From an uncultured Prevotellaceae bacterium (GTDB taxonomy: Bacteria > Bacteroidota > Bacteroidia > Bacteroidales > Bacteroidaceae): 10,424 nt of DNA. Where the stretch lies: assembly GCA_900557555.1 (NCBI GenBank), contig USTH01000045.1, positions 1-10,424 on the forward strand, given 5' to 3'. Below are positions 1 to 4,920 of this stretch, one piece after another (within the stretch, counting starts at the first letter, position 1; each line of letters starts with the position of its first letter). The notes beneath the pieces are model-generated. The model was given only the letters and a program-made list of their open reading frames with translations, was not told the origin of the DNA and ran no database searches. A program made the translations under genes and the position numbers.

Positions 1-53
1 TTTATCAACCAGTTATAAAATACGTGTTTTTTGAGTGACGAAGTCAGGAAAAA
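1..53. repeat. Left arm of a 53-bp perfect inverted repeat
   Basis: These bases are the exact reverse complement of 10370-10422. Identity ends inside an A-run: the left copy has seven As after TCAGG and then CTTCG, while the right copy has five and then GG. The outer end is cut by the window edge, so the true repeat may be longer. Read inward from the edge, all three frames meet a stop within the arm. An element terminus (for example an insertion sequence) is the likeliest identity, but no transposase is visible, so the family cannot be named. Confidence 0.95.
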
Positions 54-211
54 AACTTCGCACACAAACTCCACAAAAGGCAGAGACCGCTCAAGAAGTC
101 ACAACGTCCAGCTCAAGAACAAGCCCCTTAACAAGAGGGAATTTGCAAGCACAAAGGAAGGTGACGCACCACCACAAACACAGGGATTACAAGCAGGTTA
201 GAACAAACAAA
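54..211. other. Non-coding spacer between xerC stop and repeat arm
   Basis: No convincing gene is visible here. The minus strand downstream of the xerC stop contains no ATG, so the ribosome-hibernation gene (raiA/hpf) often found after xerC in Bacteroidales does not start here. A short hairpin (CGAAGT at 39-44 pairing with ACTTCG at 55-60) straddles the inner edge of the repeat arm. There is no clear intrinsic terminator for xerC. Confidence 0.6.
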
Positions 212-1120
212 TCAATCCTCCTCGCCTGCTCTGGGGTGAGCCCTAAAATAAGCCTTCTTCAGCTCCTCAAAAGTTGTATGTGTATAAATTTCCGTAGTAG
301 CGATGCTCTCATGGCCCAGCAACTGCCTCACAACCTCGATTTCCGCACCATTATTAAGCATGGCCGTGGCAAACGTATGGCGCAAAACATGGGGAGAGCA
401 CTTCTTCAGCGTAGTAACTTGCGACAGGTATGCGTGTACAGTCTTTTCCACGAACGAACAGCTCACACGCATTCCCCGTTTACCAAGAAACAACGCCTCC
501 GTCTGCCGGACTCCAGGCTGACGCTCTCTGACATCTAAATAATCCCGCAACTCATTTCTCAGCTCAGCGCCAAACGGAATTATGCGCTCCTTGTTGCGTT
601 TGCCCACAACCTTAATCGTAGAGTTATAAAAATCAACAGAGTCTACATCAAGACCGACTAGTTCTGACAGACGAATGCCAGTGGAATAGAACATCAGCAA
701 TATCAACCGATCACGCTGTCCCTCAAAGCCCTCGCCAAAACAAACTTTGTCAAACAGGAAATTCATCTCATTTTCCCTAACAAACACAGGCAGTTTCTTC
801 TCGTTTTTTAATCCGTGGATTTTTTGAGTAGGATTTTTCGCAACGAACCCTTTCATCATCATATAGCGATAAAAAGACCTCAAAGCACTGAGTTTCTTAT
901 TCACCGTGCGAGCGGAGCACTTGTCCGTCATCATTTGCACCACCCACTCCCTTACATGTAAATCATCAACAGCCTCCCAAGAGCTCAATCCATAACGGCT
1001 TTCAGCAAAGTCAAGCAAACTAGTCAACGCTGCAGAATATACCATTGCCGTAGCCTTTGAATAATGGCGTTCCGCAATAAGGTAGTTTACAAAACTGTCA
1101 ATATAATAATGTGCGTTCAT
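212..1120 (-). CDS. xerC: Tyrosine recombinase, XerC/XerD type
   Basis: A 302-residue site-specific tyrosine recombinase, the usual length for XerC/XerD. The N-terminal SAM-like core-binding domain covers about residues 5-90 and the catalytic domain about 110-295. The full catalytic set is visible: R150 (in STGIRLSEL), K174 (GKRNKER), H244 and R247 (HVLRHTF), H270 (LLGHES) and nucleophile Y279 (EIYTH). In the family these cut and rejoin DNA through a 3'-phosphotyrosine, typically resolving chromosome dimers at dif. The gene follows rpsU on the same strand after a 199-bp gap holding an intrinsic terminator that ends about 15 nt before this ATG, so expression would need read-through or its own promoter. 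The rpsU linkage and absence of phage genes favour the resident chromosomal enzyme over a prophage or integron integrase. Whether it is orthologous to XerC or XerD cannot be settled by eye. Confidence 0.93.
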   Translation of the reverse strand: MNAHYYIDSFVNYLIAERHYSKATAMVYSAALTSLLDFAESRYGLSSWEAVDDLHVREWVVQMMTDKCSARTVNKKLSALRSFYRYMMMKGFVAKNPTQKIHGLKNEKKLPVFVRENEMNFLFDKVCFGEGFEGQRDRLILLMFYSTGIRLSELVGLDVDSVDFYNSTIKVVGKRNKERIIPFGAELRNELRDYLDVRERQPGVRQTEALFLGKRGMRVSCSFVEKTVHAYLSQVTTLKKCSPHVLRHTFATAMLNNGAEIEVVRQLLGHESIATTEIYTHTTFEELKKAYFRAHPRAGEED

Positions 1121-1133
1121 AAAAGCCGAGAAT

Positions 1134-1165
1134 TAAAAACAAAAAAGGCGGGCATACGCCTGCCT
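1134..1165 (-). terminator. Intrinsic terminator after rpsU, just before xerC
   Basis: On the minus strand an 8-bp stem (arms 1146-1153 and 1158-1165, one G-U pair, 4-nt loop) is followed by T6, G and T5. This is a canonical Rho-independent terminator for the rpsU transcript. Its tail ends about 14 nt before the xerC ATG, so it may attenuate xerC. Confidence 0.85.
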
Positions 1166-1188
1166 ACAACTATGAAAATAAAAAACAA

Positions 1189-1259
1189 GTACATTCTTAG
1201 CCAAGAAGTCACACACCTCCTACGAGGGATGACCATTTGGGATAAAAAAAAGAATGTAC
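1189..1259 (-). ncRNA. Candidate structured 3' UTR element of rpsU
   Basis: A perfect 10-bp stem (GTACATTCTT at 1189-1198 pairs with 1250-1259) closes a 51-nt loop. Within the loop, on the minus strand, CCTC GTAG GAGG can form a small hairpin containing a Shine-Dalgarno-like GGAGG. The element lies 60 nt after the rpsU stop and 23 nt before the intrinsic terminator, so it would be part of the rpsU mRNA 3' end or a processed small RNA. The structure is seen in the sequence; the RNA and its function are inference. Confidence 0.45.
1213..1221 (-). promoter_or_regulatory. 9-nt anti-Shine-Dalgarno-complementary site (AGGAGGTGT)
   Basis: The minus-strand RNA reads AGGAGGTGT, complementary to ACACCUCCU of the Bacteroidetes 16S rRNA tail. 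It is not placed before a good start codon: the nearest GTG codons are 1-3 nt away, one followed at once by a stop. A local CCTC can pair with it. A role in binding free anti-SD is inference. Confidence 0.4.
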
Positions 1260-1282
1260 CTGTCTCTTCTGTTATATCTTCA

Positions 1283-1292
1283 ACCTCCTTTC
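1283..1292 (-). promoter_or_regulatory. 10-nt anti-Shine-Dalgarno-complementary site (GAAAGGAGGT)
   Basis: The minus-strand RNA reads GAAAGGAGGT, complementary to ACCUCCUUUC of the 16S rRNA 3' end, starting about 28 nt after the rpsU stop codon. No ATG follows at useful spacing. An upstream CTCCTC (near 1302-1307) could mask it in a 4-bp stem. None of the confident genes in the window has such a site at its start. Confidence 0.4.
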
Positions 1293-1319
1293 GATTACCA
1301 TTGAGGAGTCAAACTTCTT

Positions 1320-1511
1320 TTAATCTTCGTTGCGATGGAGTGCAGTCACATAGATGGCATGCTCCTTGGCGAGACGCTTCTTGACAGAAGGCTTGTCAAA
1401 CTGCTGACGTCTGCGCAGTTCCTTAACAACACCTGTCTTTTCAAACTTTCTCTTGAATTTCTTCAGCGCTCTTTCGATGTTCTCGCCTTCTTTTACTGGT
1501 ACAATAATCAT
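1320..1511 (-). CDS. rpsU: 30S ribosomal protein bS21
   Basis: A 63-residue, highly basic protein starting MIIVPVKEGENIERALKKFK, the bS21 signature, with a lysine/arginine-rich middle and C-terminal half. The frame is open for 21 more codons upstream (to 1574), but those residues resemble no bS21 and run through the promoter, so the ATG at 1511 is the start; the length is normal. bS21 binds the 30S platform near the 16S rRNA 3' end. In Bacteroidetes (studied in Flavobacterium johnsoniae) bS21, with bS6 and bS18, sequesters the anti-Shine-Dalgarno sequence, which explains why these bacteria rarely use SD sequences. The gene has its own consensus promoter and a terminator after a 3' region of about 155 nt. 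No SD precedes this start. xerC follows on the same strand. Confidence 0.97.
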   Translation of the reverse strand: MIIVPVKEGENIERALKKFKRKFEKTGVVKELRRRQQFDKPSVKKRLAKEHAIYVTALHRNED

Positions 1512-1571
1512 CTTGTTTTTATATGTTATAAAGTTTTTGTAAAAATCAAAGTAAGCTAATGATAGCGGGCG

Positions 1572-1603
1572 CAAAATTACACATTATTTTGTTTCTGGCC
1601 AAA
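1572..1603 (-). promoter_or_regulatory. Consensus Bacteroidetes promoter for rpsU
   Basis: Minus strand: TTTG (1600-1603), then exactly 20 nt, then TAATTTTG (1572-1579), matching the -33/-7 pattern TTTG N19-21 TAnnTTTG. The start of transcription would lie near 1565, giving a leader of about 54 nt before the rpsU ATG. Confidence 0.8.
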
Positions 1604-1699
1604 ATATCTGTAAAAAAAATGTCTTTTCGCACCCACATGTGACATAAAACTATCGACTATCATTTTTCGGCCTTCGGCTTTCGAGCTTGTGCCTGCTTC

Positions 1700-1740
1700 A
1701 ACCCAAATCGGTCGTTAGGTCGTAACGACCGTATTGGGTT
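1700..1740. repeat. Hairpin element, copy 1 (CCAAATC...TATTGG type)
   Basis: The outer 7-bp arms AACCCAA/TTGGGTT and inner 9-bp arms CGGTCGTTA/TAACGACCG are separated by a 2x2 internal loop, with a 5-nt apical loop. The core 1703-1737 runs from CCAAATC to TATTGG like copy 2 at 1815-1840. No T-run follows the plus-strand stem, so it is not a typical terminator. Confidence 0.8.
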
Positions 1741-1814
1741 TTGTTCCTCATTCTGCTCAAAGAACACAAAAACGGCCAACTTATGCACCATAATGGCACC
1801 ACCGTCCGTTTATT

Positions 1815-1840
1815 CCAAATCAGTCGTTAGGACTTATTGG
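1815..1840. repeat. Hairpin element, copy 2, shortened
   Basis: CCAAATCAGTCGTTAGG matches copy 1 (CCAAATCGGTCGTTAGG) at 16 of 17 positions, and both end in TATTGG. This copy is about 9 bases shorter inside but still forms a small hairpin (AGTC GTTAG GACT). It is followed by another possible stem, ATTGGA/TCCAAT, at 1836-1855. Confidence 0.65.
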
Positions 1841-1926
1841 AGAACTACATCCAATGACGTTCACGTGCCAGCACAAAACCGAAACATTTGTCAGAAAATC
1901 GCCAACAAGCGTTCCGGGGGTTGCCA

Positions 1927-1992
1927 TTTCGGCCGAAACGCATATCCATTTCGGCCGAAATGGATATCCCTTTCCGCGGAAACGGAAGTCCT
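1927..1992. repeat. Three palindromes in 22-bp tandem register
   Basis: Three perfect 12-bp palindromes lie at 1927-1938 (TTTCGGCCGAAA), 1949-1960 (the same) and 1971-1982 (TTTCCGCGGAAA), with centres exactly 22 bp apart. The middle one extends to a perfect 26-bp palindrome (1942-1967) with flanks ATATCCA/TGGATAT. The linkers are related (CGCATATCCA, TGGATATCCC, CGGAAGTCCT), so this is an array of three diverged 22-bp units. The third core differs symmetrically and remains self-complementary. Confidence 0.9.
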
Positions 1993-2136
1993 ATTACACC
2001 GAAAGAAAGTTACCAGAAGGCTCAAGTTCAATCGAACATCAAACCTTAATCGGCAAAAGACTTGGAACTACAGCGACTTTTCCCCGATGCACAAATTCCA
2101 CTTTGTTCTACAGAGTCCAATCGATATTGTATGTAC

Positions 2137-2188
2137 AAAAAAAGAGAGAAAGCGACAACCACCAATTGCATGATTGTCGCCTTCTCTC
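2137..2188 (-). terminator. Intrinsic terminator of the OmpA-family gene
   Basis: On the minus strand a 15-bp stem (arms 2174-2188 and 2144-2158, one G-U pair, 15-nt loop) is followed by seven Ts (2137-2143). It starts 26 nt after the stop codon at 2215. It is the strongest terminator in the window, fitting an abundant outer-membrane protein mRNA. Confidence 0.93.
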
Positions 2189-2214
2189 AAATATTATATC
2201 CTATATACAGGAGA

Positions 2215-3378
2215 TTACTTTGTCATAGTAGAAATCGCTACGCGGTTCCATGTCGGCTCAGAGAATACAGAACCTACGCCACAGCCCTCGGTAGTGATAC
2301 GTGAAGCGCTGATACCATACTTCTTAACAAGCATCTTCTTAACAGCTTCTGCACGGGCAACAGAGAGTTTCTGGTTGAGACCGGCAGGACCTTCAGGAGA
2401 AGCATAACCCTTAACAGAAACCGTTGCATTAGGATTATTCTTGAGGAAAGAAGCTACACGAGATACGTTAGGCATCTGAGCCCTTGTGATGATAGATTTG
2501 CCACAAGCAAAGAATACGTTAGACTCAATACCGTTGGCACCCTTTGCCTCTGCAGGAGCAACCTTCTTGTTACGGCAATCATTGAGCTCGTCCTGCAACT
2601 TCTTGATAGCTGCAGCATCAGCGGCAATCTTCTGATCCTTAGCGCCCAGTTGATTGCGGAGGTCGTTGATTTTTGCATTGAGGCCATCAACTTCTGCCTG
2701 ATCGTATTCTTTTACGAGGGCGAAGTTGTGAGTGCCGTTAGAGTTTTTGAACTTGTAGGTAACACCTGCCATGAGCTCAAGGTGAGCAAGGTTGATGTTG
2801 TAGCTCTGACCAGTCTGTGTGAAGCCACCGTCACCCAGTGCCCATACGATAGCCGGCTTAACATTGATTTGCCATTCCTTGGCTGCACCAAGATTGAAAC
2901 CTACGTTAAGACCTGCCTTGCTTGTGAGCAGGTTTACATCATGGCCATAGTCCTGATGCTGAGCACCGTTGTGATAGTACTCATGGCCCCAGCCAAAGCC
3001 GTATACAGCCTTGACGTCTACGAGGCGGGGCTCACCCTTGTACCCCAAAAACAGGTTAGAAAGGTTGAATGTCATCAAACCGCTGATGTTAGAAGCGTCA
3101 AACATGTTGTGGCTGTAATAGCGGTTGTTGTGACCAGCATTGATAAGGGTATTGCCCTCAAGAGCAAGGCCGAAGATAGGAGTAATCTCCTTGGCGATGG
3201 TGATTCCCACTGCTGGACGCAGATCACCGATTACCTTGTGATTTGCAGCAGGAGTAACGCCACCAGCCTGTATACCTACAGACCAGTTGTCGGTAAGCTT
3301 GCTGCCACGCACTGTTGTCTGTGCACTTGCAAAAGAAGCTGTTGCACAAACTGCAAGAAGCATAAAAATTTTCTTCAT
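2215..3378 (-). CDS. OmpA-family outer-membrane protein
   Basis: A 387-residue exported protein. Residues 1-19 are a signal peptide (MKKIFMLLAVCATASFASA, cleavage before Q20). About 20-212 alternate aromatic, glycine and polar residues as in an outer-membrane beta-barrel. About 224-270 form a charged coiled coil or linker (KINDLRNQLGAKDQKIAAD and on). About 285-387 are an OmpA C-terminal domain with GYASPEG and NQKLSVARAEAV. Such proteins bridge the outer membrane and peptidoglycan. Aligned with E. coli OmpA, the peptidoglycan-contacting Arg is kept (R342) but the paired Asp is Ser (S327). C292 and C366 in the domain could form a disulfide. The gene appears monocistronic: it has a strong terminator, and 391 bp separate its start from mdh. 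I could not find a consensus -7 box in its upstream region. Confidence 0.92.
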   Translation of the reverse strand: MKKIFMLLAVCATASFASAQTTVRGSKLTDNWSVGIQAGGVTPAANHKVIGDLRPAVGITIAKEITPIFGLALEGNTLINAGHNNRYYSHNMFDASNISGLMTFNLSNLFLGYKGEPRLVDVKAVYGFGWGHEYYHNGAQHQDYGHDVNLLTSKAGLNVGFNLGAAKEWQINVKPAIVWALGDGGFTQTGQSYNINLAHLELMAGVTYKFKNSNGTHNFALVKEYDQAEVDGLNAKINDLRNQLGAKDQKIAADAAAIKKLQDELNDCRNKKVAPAEAKGANGIESNVFFACGKSIITRAQMPNVSRVASFLKNNPNATVSVKGYASPEGPAGLNQKLSVARAEAVKKMLVKKYGISASRITTEGCGVGSVFSEPTWNRVAISTMTK

Positions 3379-3769
3379 GTCTTTAATGTTTTATTGAGAA
3401 TTTCTCTATACCGAGAAGCCCTCTTTTGGTTAGTAATAATTTTATACTGTAGTTTCTTTACATCACCAAAACCCCATTTACACAAGGTCTTTGTCGGCAA
3501 AGGAAAGAATTTTTTTTGACACAGCATATTTTTTTATCGAAAAATTCACTTTTGCACGTCAATTTTTCCTGTTTTTTAATGGAAATCGCCTTTTTTGCCC
3601 TAATAAAGGCCTATTACAAGCATGTTTGTGACACAAACAGACGCATCCCCATGTATCCTGTAAACAGGCAAGACACAGGGATGCGTCTGTCATTATACTT
3701 ACGCTTTGCAAAAGTGTTACTTTACGGCTTTTTTAAAGCAGATAGTCTGTAGTGTGGTTACACACAGGC
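3379..3769. other. Intergenic region between OmpA-family gene and mdh
   Basis: It serves as the leader and promoter region of the OmpA-family gene and the 3' region of mdh, both on the minus strand. I see no gene. It contains A/T runs, a GAGAATTTCTC dyad near 3397, a CTTTG/CAAAG hairpin near 3490, the strong inverted repeats at 3624-3690, and a GTGTG/CACAC hairpin (3752-3765) just after the mdh stop. No clear TAnnTTTG box is present, so the OmpA promoter remains unassigned. Confidence 0.6.
3624..3690 (-). repeat. Strong nested hairpins downstream of mdh
   Basis: Perfect 13-bp arms ACAGACGCATCCC (3637-3649) and GGGATGCGTCTGT (3678-3690) enclose a second hairpin, CCTGT AA ACAGG (3657-3668). 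Overlapping the outer arm by 2 bases is a 15-bp odd palindrome, GTTTGTGACACAAAC (3624-3638). On the minus strand these sit 80-146 nt after the mdh stop. The stem could end mdh transcription or protect its 3' end, but no T-run follows. An operator upstream of the OmpA gene is an alternative. Confidence 0.6.
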
Positions 3770-4765
3770 TTACGCCAGATTCGGGTTGATTTCTCCCCAC
3801 TTGGCGATTTCCGGAACTATATTCAAAGTAACGAGTTCGTCACGCATCTTGCAAAGATGGGCATAACTCTGATCAAGCTTGGCATTTTCCTCTGCCGTAC
3901 CCTGTGGCACTTCATAATGGCAGCCCGTAGTGTCAAGTGTGGTCTTCATTGCCATCATTATATTGTGATACTTGTCGGTCTTTACATACGTACCCGCAGG
4001 GAAGCGGAACGGCTTGCCGCCCATCACGCTGGCAATCATCTCCACTGAAAGCTGAGAGGGACTCTGGAACGAACTGCGCCCACGGAGCTTGATAATAGCA
4101 CTTCCGCCCTGTGTCACAGCCGTCTTCATTGCCTCCCACTCCTCAACTGGGAATTCAGGAGTTCCAATGATGTCAACGAGCTTGCGTCCGTCAACTTCCA
4201 CGTGGCTGCCGAACACTGCCATTTGCTCACCGTGGCCACCATAAGTTGCGCAACCTGTAATCTTGTTCTGCATCACCCCAAACTTCTTCGCAAGGGCACT
4301 CTGCAAGCGGGTTGTGTCGAGAGCTGCAAGGGTAGTGACCTGACTCGGCTTCAAACCAGAATACAGCAACGTAACCAAACCGGTAAGATCTGCAGGATTA
4401 AAAATTATCACCACATGTTTAACATCAGGACAATATTTTTTAATGTTTTCGCCAAGGCCTTTGGCTATTTCACAGTTACCCTTGAGAAGGTCTTCACGTG
4501 TCATGCCCTCCTTGCGTGGGGCACCGCCAGACGAAATGATGTATTTGGCACCAGCAAACGCCTCCGCTGCATCAGTGGTGGCAGTAATCTTGACACCGTC
4601 AAAACCGCTCTGGCGCATCTCCTCTGCCACACCTTCGGGTGGGAACACGTCATAAAGGCAAATGTCTGAAGTAAGACCCAAAGTAAGGGCAGTCTGAACC
4701 ATGTTGGAGCCGATCATGCCTGCTGCTCCAACAATAACAAGTTTGTCGTTTGTAAGGAATCCCAT
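3770..4765 (-). CDS. mdh: Malate dehydrogenase (NAD-dependent)
   Basis: A 331-residue cytoplasmic lactate/malate dehydrogenase family enzyme, interconverting malate and oxaloacetate with NAD in the TCA cycle, or in its reductive fumarate branch in anaerobic Bacteroidales. The Rossmann loop is G13-A-A-G16-M-I-G19, and D39 at the end of the second strand is the usual NAD(H)-selecting acid. Substrate residues are visible: R84 and R90 in APRKEGMTR, N123 in the NPAD motif, and D150 and R153 in LDTTRL; the catalytic His is H178 in YGGHGEQM. R84/R90 with R153 indicates malate rather than lactate specificity. The ATG at 4765 places the Rossmann motif at the normal distance from the N terminus. A -7-like box lies about 50 bp upstream. 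The gene seems to be a single unit, 155 bp from its upstream same-strand neighbour. Confidence 0.95.
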   Translation of the reverse strand: MGFLTNDKLVIVGAAGMIGSNMVQTALTLGLTSDICLYDVFPPEGVAEEMRQSGFDGVKITATTDAAEAFAGAKYIISSGGAPRKEGMTREDLLKGNCEIAKGLGENIKKYCPDVKHVVIIFNPADLTGLVTLLYSGLKPSQVTTLAALDTTRLQSALAKKFGVMQNKITGCATYGGHGEQMAVFGSHVEVDGRKLVDIIGTPEFPVEEWEAMKTAVTQGGSAIIKLRGRSSFQSPSQLSVEMIASVMGGKPFRFPAGTYVKTDKYHNIMMAMKTTLDTTGCHYEVPQGTAEENAKLDQSYAHLCKMRDELVTLNIVPEIAKWGEINPNLA

Positions 4766-4815
4766 AATTATAATGTTTTAAATCGTATCTATATTCTGGT
4801 CAAGTTATCGTACGG

Positions 4816-4823
4816 CAAAAATA
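4816..4823 (-). promoter_or_regulatory. Candidate -7 box for mdh
   Basis: Minus-strand TATTTTTG fits TAnnTTTG and would place the transcription start about 44 nt before the ATG. No TTTG lies at the -33 position, so support is partial. Confidence 0.4.
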
Positions 4824-4920
4824 ACACAAATATCTTTACTCGCGCCTTTTTAATAGAAAAAAAGAATATTATTTCACATATAAAAACTGTTTTCGGCAAC
4901 CCGTTGTACCAATATGCATA

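Larger units (their letters stand above)
1604..2136. other. Gene-free intergenic mosaic rich in inverted repeats
   Basis: About 530 bp between the rpsU promoter and the terminator of the OmpA-family gene, with no plausible protein gene: plus-strand frames here change composition abruptly and translate palindromes. It contains two related hairpin elements (1700-1740 and 1815-1840), an ATTGGA/TCCAAT hairpin at 1836-1855, a palindrome array at 1927-1992, and a weak imperfect hairpin at 2049-2088. No tRNA is recognisable. Confidence 0.7.

Noticed and set aside
35..538. Plus-strand open frame of 167 codons at the left end
   Set aside because: Most of it is antisense to the 3' end of the recombinase gene, and the rest starts in the repeat arm with low-complexity composition; no domain is recognisable.
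1132..1215. Small protein of about 27 codons starting at GTG after the second GGAGG on the minus strand
   Set aside because: The GTG is only 1 nt from the GGAGG, the frame runs through the terminator stem and T-run, and the product has no recognisable pattern.
1927..1992. CRISPR array
   Set aside because: Units are 22 bp with related linkers, not long identical repeats separated by unique spacers, and no cas genes are present.
1793..2228. Two overlapping plus-strand frames (126 and 124 codons) between rpsU and the OmpA gene
   Set aside because: They translate the 22-bp palindromes and the terminator hairpin, overlap each other in different frames, and have no domain or promoter support.
2650..3519. 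Plus-strand frame of 289 codons
   Set aside because: It is antisense to the OmpA-family gene, whose signal peptide, coiled coil and domain are clear; the shadow has no domain.
3516..3752. Plus-strand frame of 78 codons between the OmpA gene and mdh
   Set aside because: It runs through strong inverted repeats and A/T tracts, has no promoter or domain, and is better explained as non-coding.
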